Of a DNA stretch of 64,000 bases, positions 34,690 to 47,034 are shown in pieces (within the stretch, counting starts at the first letter, position 1; every line of letters starts with the position of its first letter). Below the pieces are notes generated by a model. The model did no database searches. It saw only the letters and a list, made by a program, of their open reading frames with translations, and had not been told where the DNA came from. The position numbers and the translations under genes are program-made. The stretch lies in the NCBI RefSeq assembly GCF_001949145.1, contig NW_019091392.1:1230980-1294979 (forward strand). The letters run 5' to 3'. Source of the DNA: Acanthaster planci (lineage: Eukaryota; Echinodermata; Asteroidea; Valvatida; Acanthasteridae).

Positions 34690-35110
34690 CTACGCGGAAA
34701 TTTGAAGTGTAATTACATCAGTTTGTAGGGATACGTTTACCTGGCTGAAAGCCCTCAAGTGGCCCACTCTCCAATCTGAACGACTCATGAGGCCGGGGGC
34801 TGGGCGCACCGTATACGGTCGTCGGGCACTCGTGCCATTGTTGGAGGGGAAGTCGTTGAGCGGCCGGGCGCAGGGCCCGGCCAGTGCCAGCATCTTTCAC
34901 CCAACCCCCCCCCCCGCACCATCTCTGATGGATTGCGGGGGACCCTCACCGACGGATCTCCCCAAGCATGGAAGATGATGACTAAATGAGGCACTCAATG
35001 AGGCTAGGCCTAATGGATCAAGACGGGGGTCCCCCCGGCCGGAAGTCGGGCCCTTCCACGGCCAAGCAGGGGGAAACACGCCACAATGGGCCACACGCAA
35101 GTGCCAATTT
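34690..35110. promoter_or_regulatory. CpG-retaining GC-rich island, candidate regulatory element or exon
   Basis: CpG-dense stretch with GGCCGG/CCGGCC motifs, a C11-12 run near 34905, and an AT-rich left edge containing TGTAATTACATCAG (a homeodomain-type palindrome) near 34707. On minus, a 51-codon frame (34893-34741) ends at CAG followed by the donor-like GTAAAC, but the bases before it are a G run, not a pyrimidine tract, and the peptide does not resemble exons A-C. I favour regulatory DNA over an exon. Confidence 0.25.
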
Positions 35111-35702
35111 GTTTATCTTGTTCCCCTTAGGCGACGCATAATATCGGATGAAAACTCCTGCCCACTTCAGCCGGGAAACTTGAACCTTCATTTTGTTCCC
35201 CGTCTTGCCTCTTTCTGGAATATTCCCTTGTCATCTCTGTCTCTCATTTTTCTTGTCTCTCTCAGTTCTTCACGGTTCCTGGCGGGGGTTATGATAATGC
35301 AGGAATCACTGCGAATATTTTTTTTTCCTCCGCGGTCTCCTCTTCTTTTCTGTCATCATTCTGGCTCAAATTGCTGCGTCAACAATCAGCCAATTGGCGT
35401 ACATGTCAGGCCTTCCTGCTCTCTTCTCCGCACTGTCGTGCACCCACACACCAGAATAATGCTCCATGCCTAATAGGAAAGTAAGTGAAGGCACTCCATA
35501 ATGGGGAAATGGACCCTCCAAAGGTCAAGACAATTCTTCTCCATCATTAAGGAGTACTCCAGTCCAGGAGAAACTGGAGAGACACATTCTGCTCATGGAT
35601 CATATATTGCTGTCAGTTGAGTATAAAACAGTACTAACTACATGCAGTATGAACAGGGCAGATATGGCAATCAGTGTGGTGCCATCTTGCTTACCACTGA
35701 CA

Positions 35703-35727
35703 TATACATGTACTGTACATGTACATG
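35703..35727. repeat. TACATGTA palindrome cluster
   Basis: ATATACATGTACTGTACATG and on: overlapping self-complementary TACATGTA/GTACATGTAC units. Confidence 0.8.
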
Positions 35728-37066
35728 AGGCCGTTTGTTTCCCTTTGAAGTGTGCAGCTTTCTACATGGTCTCTCCAGCTTTTGTACGCAGGCATTCTGG
35801 GCACTTACAAAAGAAAGAATTCTTCTATCTGCAAGTACATTTTGTTTATAAAACCCCAATATTTTCAAAATCTTAAGGAAAAAATTCAATTCAACTTTCT
35901 ATTTTCTTTCCAAAAATAGCTCTGCCAAGTGCCCTGAAACGTACCTGACACCCTCTCCTTTACAAGCACATAAGGGACTCGGGTCCGACCCAGAACAAAT
36001 GACAATTTCTGTGCGCAATCTTCATGGTCTCTCTGTGACCTGAGGCTACATTTTGTGGCATTTTACACAATCATAAGAGGAAAGGAAATAAAAACAGGTG
36101 CCAAAACGTTATCCTTTCCACCTACATGTACCTTAAAAGCAATGTCCGGTGGACACAGCCTCCCATCCCTCCCACACCTGCCAGTGCAATGACGGCTTAT
36201 TAACTGGTACATGCCATAAAAAACATACTATGGTATTTCTCTCCAAGGTCTCATAATTACATGTACTTTTCCTAAAGTACATCCCTTTTTTTGTCACATG
36301 GTGTGTGTAACGGTCCATATATCTTTGCAAACGGACTAGATTTCAATTTTGTTCATAATGTGCTGAGATGAATAAACTGAAATAAAGTCAAAAGACTTCT
36401 TCAAGCTTCAGAAAACACTGCTCAAGTTTCAGACGAGCCCTTTCCTCTTGTAAACACTTACACAAACATGTAACATGCTGGTAAGAAGGTCAAGGAGAGA
36501 GGTATTCAGGGGGGGGCATTTCATTCTCAAAATAAGAAAAAAATCTCCAGACTAAGAACAAAACCAAAGGTCACAGCTTCTTGAGGAACTAACAAATTAC
36601 CAACAAATGGAGCATTACATGTCTAATAAGCATCCAATGCAAGAAAAATCCAGGTAGAAAATGCTGGTATTAATTATTGATTGTTACAGTAGCCTGTTTT
36701 GTACTGACACAAGTCAAATGAAAGGGTCAAACGAGGACAATGATTTTCTACCTGTAAACCTACATTGTATCCAGGTACTACGTCTCCATGACCTGGGCCG
36801 GGTTCAACCCTTTCGCAAACTGCAGTCACGGGGTTGCTGTCCAGGCAACATTTGACTATTCTTGTGGTGTCATTTGACCCACCTAGTTATACTAATTTAC
36901 TGGAGACCCTCAGTAACATTTCCAATGATTCAACGATGGAATTTCCAACTTGCCGTGGTTAGATTGAGTGGACATTGGGACATGGTTATACAAACTGATT
37001 ATACGGTCGTTAATCAGAGATAAACCAAGAAGTGGGCTATTCACTTTCTAGCTTAAACATTTTTAG

Positions 37067-37091
37067 GTACATGTGCATGTACATGTATGTA
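37067..37091. repeat. TACATGTA palindrome cluster
   Basis: GTACATGTGCATGTACATGT and on, the same palindrome family as at 35703 and 41291. Confidence 0.8.
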
Positions 37092-38269
37092 GGAAACGTT
37101 AACATTCATGTACAGAATGATGCAAATAATTTGTCTAAACTTTTAAGGACGAATATTGCAAAATACTTAAGAACTGACTATTGCTTAAGGCCATCTTTGA
37201 TCAATATGTCTAGGACTTTCCTCACACATTCTTAACTGAGGTTTTCTTCAATTTTTCTGTTTTCCTAGATGTATTTCAAATAATCTCCGCACTGTCTTAC
37301 CGACAGGGAATGATCACATTATCTTCATAATACAGCTGGCAGAAAAAGGCAATCACAACAACTTATAATTGAAAACAAAACTGTTTTGCACTTGTGAAAG
37401 AAAGGTGATCCAGAACATTTTCACATTCAAATGTTATGTTGCCAGATATGTTCGTACATTAACAAAAACAAGACCAAAAAAAAAAAAAGGCAAGGGCTTT
37501 TGTTTTGTTCAAAATTCTACTCCTCTGCATGGGTTCACTCGCTCCAATGAGTGCAAATTAAAAAAGGGGGGGCCAAAAAGCCATCAAAGTAAAAAAAAGT
37601 TCAGACTCTCCAAACAAATTAGCTCTCTTCAGTTTAGTTTCAAAGTATGTTTCATTTCCTACAGTTGGCAATTCCCTCATGTAATGAAAAGCCTACCAGC
37701 AGATTTAAACTCTTCCATGGATGTGCACTTGCACTTTTGTCTCAAATGTTAAAAAAATTCCAATGTACATATACAAAAAGAACAGGCCATTTATGATCAA
37801 TCATGTAGTCAAGCACACATTTATTAACAAGCCATTGAAAGAGGCTGGTCCTCCATGAATTCATGTCCTCACAGAGACTGTCTACATTACTCAACCCGCA
37901 CTTGTTCTCAAATTCCATATTGGCCTGTCAAAAATCACCCAGTAAATATGAGCGATGCATTATTTATTAGAGTGTGCCTGATGAAGAAAGACAAACCCTC
38001 TTCCCACCCTTTTCACAAAGCTTTAGGAGTCAGTTTCCAGTGCAACTCAGTTCAGTTTTCAGGGCAACCAGCAAGTTTTTCCAAAGCCCCGTGGCAGTCC
38101 ACATGTATCAAAACTGCAACAAATATTACAGGCATGGACTCATTAACATCATCTGGACTGTGGTGCTGTGTTTGTGTTCGCAAGCACTGTTTCAGTATTC
38201 TGACACAATATTGAAACAAAGGTTGTCAAGTACGAATTAACCACAGGCAGGGGTGAGATTGACCAGTGA

Positions 38270-38415
38270 TAAAAACTAGCTGAAAACAGCTGAAAAAAGG
38301 CATAAGGAAGTTGAACTGAGGAAAATCTCCTGTACTTTTGTACACAGCCAGTGAAGATAAAAAGCTGAAATCCAAAACAAAAAAGCTGAAATCAGCTAAA
38401 AAGCTGAGAAATCTC
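38270..38415. repeat. Degenerate AGCTGAAA repeats
   Basis: AGCTGAAA or AGCTGAGA occurs about five times (near 38278, 38288, 38363, 38385, 38401) in A-rich DNA, without a fixed period. A low-complexity intronic stretch. Confidence 0.6.
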
Positions 38416-39036
38416 ACTCCCAGGACAAAAAAGACCAGAACAAAAGAGTGCACATCGAATTTGATGGTATCAGCACAACACACATGAACTTACCCAGTAA
38501 AGATATACACATGTATTTATGAAAAGAGAGAAAATAAACTACAAAGCGCATGGTACAATAAACCAACAGCACTGTCTGAGTGGTACAATGCATAAAGTAA
38601 CGGTGACTGTCTTCTAAAACCATCAAAACGATGCCAAATCTGGTGCTTCATTGAATTTCTGGTCAAGTACATGTACATGTAGGGAGTAGCATACCAGTAG
38701 GGGTGGGGAGATAACTTGTCCATCCCTCCCCTCCCCAGGGGACCTGTTGCAAATTTCCTTTTTCGTTAGGAATTTTATTGAAAACAACAACATATCATAC
38801 ACGTAAATGGTACTAACTTCGTTTCAGAAAAAAATTCCCGGTTTGCCACACAAGACTCAAAGCTTGGATACAGAAGGTTTGCATGGGAGCCATCTCGCAC
38901 TGTAATTCTTTTGTTCCGCGGGAAAACCCCCTTTATACACATCCTGTGGAACAAAAGCACTGGCCTGCATGATGGCTGCCACTCAAATCCTCTATACATA
39001 TGCTACTGCAAAGAATGAAACCTGGGCCCAGCCTAC

Positions 39037-39175
39037 CTGGTGATAGCCTCCACTGCGTCCATACTGCGGCTGATGATGCTGTTGTTGCTGCTGTTGTCTG
39101 TACCTGGCCTGATTCTGCTGGTAGGCCGACTGCTGGCCCTGAATGCTACGAGACCATCCAGTCCCTCCGTAACCA
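39037..39175 (-). CDS. Exon of the same Q/G/Y-rich protein with polyglutamine run, exon C
   Basis: On the minus strand a strong acceptor (TTCTCTTTCACCTGCAG) precedes 175 and a donor (GTAGGC) follows 037. Using the two bases left by exon B, the first codon is AGT (Ser) and the exon encodes 47 residues, ending exactly on a codon boundary (phase 0). The peptide begins SGYGGTGWSRSIQGQQSAY, then has a run of six Gln followed by two His, and ends QPQYGRSGGYHQ. Mixed CAA/CAG codons in the Gln run argue for selection on the peptide and against a fresh triplet expansion. The run sits in a prion-like context (Gln, Gly, Tyr, Asn, His), consistent with an assembly-prone RNA-binding tail. The next in-phase acceptor I can support is 12.5 kb downstream at 26542. 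Confidence 0.75.
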
Positions 39176-41213
39176 CTGCAGGTGAAAGAGAATCAACAGA
39201 AGTTAGAGTGGGGTGCTACAGTCGCACACAATCACACCTGTGCAGGCGTGGCATACATTGTGTGGACCCATGCACAAAAGAAGTCCACGTAATGCAGGGT
39301 ACGATGGCATTGCGTGAACTCGCACATGTCCACACAATGCTTCCCCTCTCTGAAAAACAGCTCCAGAGGCATTTTGGGGTCAAGGTTATCTGCGGTAAAA
39401 TGAAGAGAAACAGTCCAGGAAATCATCATCAAAAATCCAGCACAAAGGAGTTATCCTAGTGGGAGAAAAAGGAGCATTTTTCCCTAGTTTTCTTCACCAA
39501 AGGAGAACAAAAGGAATGTCCACACTTTGTATGTGAAATAGGTATCGCTGTACATGTACACCGAGTTGAATAGCCCAATGGTGCAACCTATTATCAGAGT
39601 CAGGAAATGAAGACGTTACACAACATTTTAACAGAATACTATTTGATTTGTAAAATTACATTGCCGAGGGTTAAAACCAGGCCATTATGCACAAATTTGC
39701 AGTTTGTTGTACTGTAGTGTTTACTAGAGCATTTGATTGGGAGACCCATGGAGTTGTTATTACCAGCTAATCAACCTCGGGGTCTGGAAGTCAATTACTC
39801 ACACACTCTGTAGCTTTCTCTTAGCTGTATCCAGTGCACAGAATTTACTGGGCTCATCTCATCTTCTCAACAAATATCCTGCAGTGTTTCACAGTGAACT
39901 AAACTAGGTCCTATTTCTGGATTTCTTTTTTTTGGGGGGGGGAGCAGTTTTACAGTGATGAATAATGGTCAAATGTGACCACTGTCCACACTAAGGCTTT
40001 TAACAAGGAGAAAATAATACTGAAATCTTTGGAAAGTTAGCTGAGCTGTTAGTATGGTGACTCATGGGGGAGGGGCACTTTACGTGACCTTAATTTATCC
40101 GAATGTTGTGTTTTCTTTTCATTGTAAGATGCAATGTTGTTTTCCTTTATTATCTGGGAACAATGCCAATTACACTTCCAAAAGGGGAACAATGCCCTAG
40201 AAACTAGCTGAATACACTCAGCACCATGGTGACACATGTAAAGCACATGGTGTCCCTGTGCAGCAAGATCTTGTGCTGGGGGACAGATGTCTGGGGCCAC
40301 TTTTACCGACTCACTGTCTGCACTAGACCTATCGTCCCAGCCTCTCAGGACAGGTGACATGTATCTGGTCAGTTTTCCTGGGCAGCAGTTGGTCAGTAAA
40401 GCTACCGGTAGCTCCTGGACTCAGGAAGAGTAACTGAGAGGAAAAAGTTATGTCTCAGGCTGTCTGTGCGGGACTTCAAGTAAGAGAAATAGCCATTGTC
40501 TCGGTAAGCTTTACCGCAAAAAAAAGTCCAGTGCGGACAGGGCTTAAAATATGCATGTCAGGCGTGGCACATATCTATCACCCGACAGCAATGTCTGATT
40601 ATAGAGAATCCAAAACGGGCATGCTGCAGGCCTATGCTCTTGGTTCTCAAAATACGTTATGCTCCGATGCTCAGGAATCTTTCCAAGTAATATCAACAGT
40701 TCAACACCAATGACACATCTTACTGTGTAAGTCGGGGGGGGGGGATTGGCTTTGATGGACACTGTACTGTGCTTACAGATTAGCCAATACAGCTAAGTCT
40801 TCTATAGTCCAACCACACATCACTACTGAGAGACACGTTGGTGATCCGTGACGAAAGGATAACACAAATCTTGAATGGAAAGACACAAGTGTGTTTTAAT
40901 GTTATAAACACGGTTTAATATATAAATGTTTTATGATGTATTCACTGCATATTTTTCAAATGGACACTGAAATGTTTTTTCTTTGGCTCTTTGGCGTCAC
41001 AAGTTTTTGATCCCTAAATGTGAAATAATAAATTAGTAATATAAGCTGCTAAGCCACAACACGGTGCGTGTACCGGTACCATACCACAATAATAGTTATG
41101 GGAACTACACACATGTTTGTAGAAATGAAGTCTGGTGCCCACAACTACCAGAAGGTTCCAAATTTCCCAACAAAAGAAACAGTCCCACCTACTGCTGGGC
41201 CTGCCAGGGCTAG

Positions 41214-41340
41214 GTACAGGTACATGTACATTACGGCAGGTACTTCCACTTTGTACATTTCAGGGGAACTCAAAGATTAAACATGCAACATACATGTACA
41301 TACATGCACAGGTATAAGCTGATAAGTACATGTACATGTA
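41214..41340. repeat. TACATGTA palindrome clusters (three in 130 bp)
   Basis: GTACAGGTACATGTACAT at 41214, ATACATGTACATACATGC at 41290 and GTACATGTACATGTAG at 41326. This is the densest group of this palindrome between exons B and C. Confidence 0.8.
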
Positions 41341-41686
41341 GACCTGCTCCTACATGAACCTGGTACATCCAATATCAGCACTGTAACCTTCCTTAATATG
41401 TGAAATAACATTTACAACATGTTCAGGCATTTTAAAGCGGGGTCTAACATTTTAATTACTGTACATATCAAGTATACAAATAAGTTACATGAAGATATCA
41501 GGGTGATATCAGCTTGAACAAACATGTTTCAGATAGGATGGTTTTGAAACAGGAACGTCTGCTCACAAAAAAATACATGGGGTGGGGGGGTTGTTATTCA
41601 CTTGCTGGATGCACACAGTTGCCTAATCAAACATACCTTTCCTGGAAAGTGAGAGGTTGGATCCTTTCAACAGAGGGTCTGTAAAG

Positions 41687-42360
41687 CAGTGTTCCCATTG
41701 GACTTTTTCTTCCGCGAGACATTCCTTTGTGTCAATCTACTGCGCATTCCCATGTGAACGTTTTTACCATAACAGAATGTTTATTCGCTGTGTTAGGCCT
41801 AATGACAACAGCTGATTATGTTGCCTGCGCTGTACAGATTATGAAGAAATTGGCAAAATCTGACAAAAACAAAGACAAAATCAGACGAATTCGGCCAAAT
41901 CTGCCACAAAGAAGACGAACCCAAACAGAAAAAGCCCCGTACACAATGTGTCATAGCCATGGTATACAGGTAGCTTTATCCGGACACGCTTCACCGTTTA
42001 TGGGTGGCATGCTGCTATAATGTATGCATGGAGCTGGAGACTGGGAACCATACAACCATTTTCATGTGCCTGCTATCGATCTGTGTGTAGGAAGTAGTAG
42101 TCTGGCATGTCTGGTGCGTATGTTCAGCATGGTCGTAGTCAATCTACATTGTATGGGAACTGGCCCATAGGACTTTTTTGCACCCCTGCTAACTTACCGT
42201 GGCTGCGCTGAAATCTTCCATGACCCCTTTAAGCCTGCTAGTTTTACATAACGATCGCGGTAAGTTGACAGGGACATCATGCGTTCCCATTGGACTTAAT
42301 TTTGTAATTCTACAGGAAAGTCGCTGTAACTTAACCAAAAAACGGCCAATGGGAACGCTG
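41687..42360. mobile_element. Region bounded by inverted CAGYGTTCCCATTGG repeats, possible DNA-transposon remnant
   Basis: CAGTGTTCCCATTGG followed by ACTTTTT starts at 41687. The reverse complement of GCGTTCCCATTGG, ending GCTG, closes at 42360. A further direct copy, GCGTTCCCATTGGACTTAAT, is at 42281-42300, so 42281-42360 is itself a small inverted pair. Another inverted pair (TAACTTACCGTGGCTGCG near 42190 against GCGGTAAGTTGAC near 42257) is nested in the right part. Ends of the form CAGTG are common in hAT-type elements, but I could not find an 8-bp target duplication. It may be two short elements side by side. No transposase is visible. Confidence 0.45.
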
Positions 42361-42699
42361 CTCAGGCAGTCCTGTTTCAACCAGGAAATGCATGAATGAC
42401 AAGAAATTACAAGCTTAATGGAATTTAAATACATGTAGCAACATGAACCAATGTACACCATGACAATGGAATCACAGAACAAAGTTTACAAAGCTGTGGA
42501 TGATCTGCTTTTCAACTTCAACGGCTTTACATCAGTTGTGAACCACATTATAATTGGACGTTGTGTTGCATAAATTAGCATAATTTGGCCAAACTTCTTT
42601 CCACTCCAAGCCCTGCAGCCAAGCTCTACGACCAAAAGGAGATAAGGCCGAAATGGTTGCTTACCAAAGCAAAGCTACTGCAGTCACACACAGGAAACG

Positions 42700-43160
42700 G
42701 TACAGGGTAAATCCAACAAAAGACGGACGGCGTCCGTTTTGGACCCGACCACCAAGCAAACTGCGACAAGCCTGACAAAAACCTCGCCAGAGGTACAGAG
42801 CAAAGAGAGAATCGCTGGCATGCACGTATTTATATAACACAACCCCCCGCTCGCAGCCAGCCTACTACCACTCTACCTAGCACTGGAGATGGCAGTTGAG
42901 TGTGTAAAGACCCGAGCCATCGAGGCCCTGAACCACAGCCTTCCCACCCCCCTTGAATTTGGTCAGAAGTGTAGCACAAGTACCATTACCACAGCCAGGC
43001 TCGGGCCTGCGCCTGGTCTGTGGAGACACCTTCTCTTTCCTCTCCTCTTCCCTACCGAGCACACACCGGGTAAATCCTGTTACATCCCCATGGCCAAACT
43101 TTGCTGGCGGCATCGGACAAGAGCCCAATCTGAGAACGTGGGATGAGGTCTACGAGTATG
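42700..43160. promoter_or_regulatory. CpG-retaining island, candidate conserved element
   Basis: Starts with ACGGACGGCGTCCGTTTTGG (containing a 10-bp CpG-rich palindrome), has TATATAA-like TATTTATATAACAC at 42826-42840, then CpG-rich DNA to GAACGTGGGATGAGGTCTACG. Open frames of 80-119 codons exist on both strands but none is recognisable or flanked by good splice sites. The TATTTATATAA plus downstream CpGs could mark a plus-strand promoter; this is conjecture. Confidence 0.22.
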
Positions 43161-43214
43161 ACAACCATCCAAGTGGGGCTGAGTATTTTCTCTCCTCTTG
43201 TCGGTTTCGTTCTC

Positions 43215-43290
43215 CCTGCTTTTTTTTTTTTCTCCCTTCCCTCCCCTGCCCTCTCTCACTCCCTCTCTGTCAGTCTCTCCTATTTCTCTT
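43215..43290. repeat. CT-rich low-complexity tract
   Basis: A T run followed by CTCCCTT, CTCTCTCACTCCCTCTCTGT and TCTCTTGTCT motifs. A polypyrimidine tract in an intron, with no other feature. Confidence 0.8.
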
Positions 43291-45806
43291 GTCTTTGAGA
43301 GGACCATCTTGAGCTAAGTCAGACCTGGCCATCAAGACTGAACCAGAAGGGTACTTGTGGACAGCCTACTTGATTTGTCACGGGTCTAGCTTGGGTATTG
43401 GCACGACGTTATCCATTCAGACATGCACAGAATGCACTTGAGGCTTCACAAGTCAATCACTCCTCCCCTCCCTCAAAATAGCTCAGTCAATCCTGTAAAG
43501 GTCTGGTTAAAAATGTATGCTGATAAAAATCATACTTGTGTACTGAATACAGCCCAGCAAGGTTAAAGAGCATTGCGGTACATTGTCAGTGTATGCAAGT
43601 TCACACTGCATTTGGTGTGGGCTTACCAATATACTGCATTGGTTTTCCTCTGCAAATCCAGCACCAGAGGCTGGCCTCTTGATAAAAACAGATCCACGAC
43701 CAAATTTTCAAGGGGGGCCAAACTTGTTATTAAAATTTCATGTACCCGTTTATGGCCTTTATGAGGAGTGAGGCTACATTTGAGGCTTTTTACTAGCATT
43801 TTGAGGGGGGATCAAAAATGCCAAAGAATTTGCCTGTCACCATACATGTATTTTTCAAATTTAAGTTTTTATGTGGCTCATTTTGGGGGGGTCATTGAGC
43901 AACTCAGACAGCTGAAGATGCGGAACCCTGCCCGCAACATTTAATGCAAATGAGAACTAAACTCCCCCCCCTACATGTATGTTACAAGAACACTGGACTG
44001 AAACTAATTCAAATAAATGTCTGTTTACTCAAAACCACAAAACAGCAATGTAAGAGTGTAGGCAACAGTAGATGCAGTCAACCCTAACACTCCAAATAAA
44101 TGTACCCATGTGGCACACTCGCCTGTAAGAATAAACAGCATACAATGCAAACGGAGGAACATAAGCCAATATGCCCGGCAGCAAACAGAATAATGTTGAA
44201 CTTTCATCTTTAAAAGAAGAAAACATTTTTAATGGGAATGCCCTCATAATTCCTACTTGTTTCAAGTATGTATTGTAAGCCGACAGAATTGTGCAAGCGT
44301 TCTGAGTGCTGGCTCAAAAAAAACACCGACCAAAAGTTGCAGACAAAGGCAAAGGCAGATGAAATGTGGCTCTATGCCAGGGACAGGGCACACACAAAGA
44401 GGAATACTCTTGCCATCTGGAAAGGATACAATTTTTGTCTGCCTGACACTTTCTGGCGGCAGCGTGATAAGGAGAAACAGCCGGATTGCAAAGGGAAGTC
44501 CCTCCTTGTGCGGCCTTGTTTATTTCCATTTGGCAGGACACCTGGCTCCACTCAGGTGAATACGTCCTCAGAAAAATGGTAACAAATCAGGTGGATGAAA
44601 GAGAAAAAAAGGTATCAAAAGGGAGGGGAAAAATGACAAAGGTGAGGGGGAAAGGAGAGGAAATCAGTGCAAAATCCACTTCACGTCTCCAGAGAAGGGA
44701 CTGAGGTGTCAGCTGAGAGGTGCTTCAATACCAACAAGGAGGGCGGAAAGCAAGGACTTAATTGGGCTGGTCACGGGTGGCTTTTGTGCAGCTAATTGAG
44801 GAAGGGGGTTGAGGGGTCTCAGAGCCTGGTCCTTAGGACAGGGTCCGTCCATCGGAGTAACTCATCCATCTGGTGGGATGAGGATTAGGAAGGGATTAAA
44901 GTGGGATTGAGAATGGGACTCAGAGAGGTGGACTTAGGTTGTGGGCGACTTTGTCGGATAAAGCCTTTGTGCCACTTGACGACAGTCAAACTTTGACAAC
45001 CGCATTAACTTAGATGTTACAGTTCACTTTGCCAACTTATTCAATGACTTCCGCACACTTTTGACAAAAACAGTAAACTTTAAATGGGGATTGAGAAGAA
45101 CAATTGCTGCAAAGAGTACGAAAAAAATGACTGAATAGGCCCTTCAACTACTGATCTTTTAACCTAAACTTTACAGTCACAAGTACAAAACAAAATGTAA
45201 ATGCCAATGTGTCCCCTTCTTCTACATACAAAAACATTCCTTCAAACATTGAAACATTATTCAACACCAAGTTTGTATAAATCTAAATTTTCCCTCAAAA
45301 AAGTACAAAAAAGGGCAAAAAATACACAAACAAAGATGTAAAGGTGCAACACAGAGTAAACAAAAATTCTCATTTTAGTGTCTCAAAACTTGAAAAGACC
45401 TGCATCCAACTTCCTTATCTGACCAGGTATTCCCTAGAAGACTTGTGAGATAATTTGATCTCGACAACTCATGAAACACATGATCTGCACTGACATGACT
45501 GACAGAGCACGCAGCACGCTGGACTTGCACTGGGCATCGGACTCTGCCCAGCTGCGTTTTGAGCTTTAAAATATCTGCATGTATAACCTGGAGGCTGCCA
45601 TAGCAACAATCAAGTCAAGCAACAACAAAAAAGGACTATGACCGAGAAGAGACCAAATGTCGTCCCTGACACATGTACCTCAGCATCAACTAATTTTCCA
45701 AATACTATGTGCAAATGGATCCTACTTAAGGCCATCTTTTCAATTCGTTTCAAATTGTGCTGTAGCAGAGAGATCTTCATTTTAATGTATCATTCAATCT
45801 GGCAAC

Positions 45807-45865
45807 TTAACCCAAACAGTCCTCAGTCCTCTGATAGGTGAAGGATTGAGGACTGTTAGGGTTAA
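45807..45865. mobile_element. 59-bp TTAA-bounded palindrome (piggyBac-like mini-element?)
   Basis: The left arm TTAACCCAAACAGTCCTCAG (continuing TCC, 45807-45829) is the reverse complement of 45843-45865 with two mismatches, around a 13-base loop. Both outer ends are TTAA directly followed by CCC (or preceded by GGG). PiggyBac elements insert at TTAA, duplicate it, and typically start with CCC, so the layout fits a much-deleted relative. A simple intronic hairpin, for instance a small-RNA precursor, is an alternative. It lies in the intron between exons B and C. Confidence 0.5.
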
Positions 45866-47034
45866 TAAAATGGACACTATATGGGTACAAACTACTATTA
45901 AAGGATCATATTGGTTGACATTGCACAAGATTCCTTCAAAGTCTTTATGACCTACAAGTGGCCATGGTAACCGGAGACTCATTTGTTTTAAGTCGGAAAC
46001 ACATTAAGCAAAATTTCAGAATTTTGGGGACAAATCTGCCTTTAAATCAAAACCAGATGTTGCGCGTCATTTTGCACATGTGCATGACGACCCTCCCCAC
46101 TGATCTAACTCATTCTGGTCTCGTGAAACCATCCCCCCCCCAAGTTACAAGTTGGGGATGTCCCATACACTTGAATGGTTTACAAGAAACAGCTCTCTTG
46201 TTTGGTGGTCACCCTACGCCTATTCAGATGTGCCATAATCAGGGATCAATGGAGGATAATCCTTACAAATAGCCACCAGATTTTTTTTCTCAAACTCCTT
46301 GATTAATAACTAAGTACATGTACATGTAGGTGACTTCACAGCCTACCAACCCAAGTATTTTAGTGGCATTTGCAGAAATGTTAACTCTCACATTTTCTTA
46401 TGCAGGGAAAACGGCTCTTGTACAAAATTAACCAATTTCAAAGGTATGATGATACCTCATGGAAACTTACTTGAGTGGGAGATCATAATTTTTTTTGGGG
46501 GGGTTGTACTTCTGAAGTGGAAGGATTGCATCTTGGTACCAAATACTGATTTTATTTAAGTAAGCATCAAAGGGCTGGCAGCCAAGGAGAAAAGGTTTTA
46601 CAGACACTCAATGTACTGGTGAGGCTTGAAGCTCTCACAAAATGGTTTGAAGATGGCCCGCAATAAGGGACAAATGTGGAAGCAGAGTTACTTCTGAAGT
46701 AGGCTTCTAGCTTTACAAGCAGTAATGTGAGGATCTCCACTATTGGCCAACAGGTATTCTATCTATGCTTCAAAGGACTTTAATCTCATCAATTTATTTC
46801 TTAATTGTGAAGGACAGTATAAAAACATAGATCTTGCACAAAACTTCACTTTCAGGACATAACTTTCCCAGAGTTGCCCTCCACCCTGTAACAAAGCTTG
46901 GTAGTAATACACACCGACAACGCAGAGCTCTGCAAAATTTAAACTGCTCAGCACAAACTGCAAGTTATAATTCTGGGTCACAACACATTCACATGACATA
47001 AGCACTTGACTTTGCAAAGACTGTGTGAGCGTAC

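Larger units (their letters stand above)
26543..39036 (-). other. Presumed intron between exon C and candidate exon D
   Basis: CpG-depleted, TG/CA-rich DNA containing the MITE at 33004, tandem repeats at 30751 and 33745, TACATGTA clusters and the CpG-retaining islands at 31.0, 32.4-32.7 and 34.7-35.1 kb. CpGs are also frequent at 34.05-34.6 kb. It is an intron only if exon D belongs to the gene; otherwise part is 3' UTR or other exons. Confidence 0.4.
39176..47034 (-). other. Presumed intron between exons B and C
   Basis: About 7.9 kb with a phase-2 boundary (AG from exon B, T from exon C). Holds the TTAA palindrome at 45807, the GTTCCCATTGG repeats, dense TACATGTA palindromes, the CT-rich tract at 43215 and the CpG-retaining island at 42.7-43.16 kb. 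No further exon of the Q/G/Y type was recognised. Confidence 0.6.

Noticed and set aside
42953-43312. Plus frame containing LRLVCGDTF, reminiscent of the insulin/IGF B chain
   Set aside because: Only a 9-residue likeness; no second B-chain cysteine, no A chain, no signal peptide, and it runs into a CT-rich low-complexity tract.
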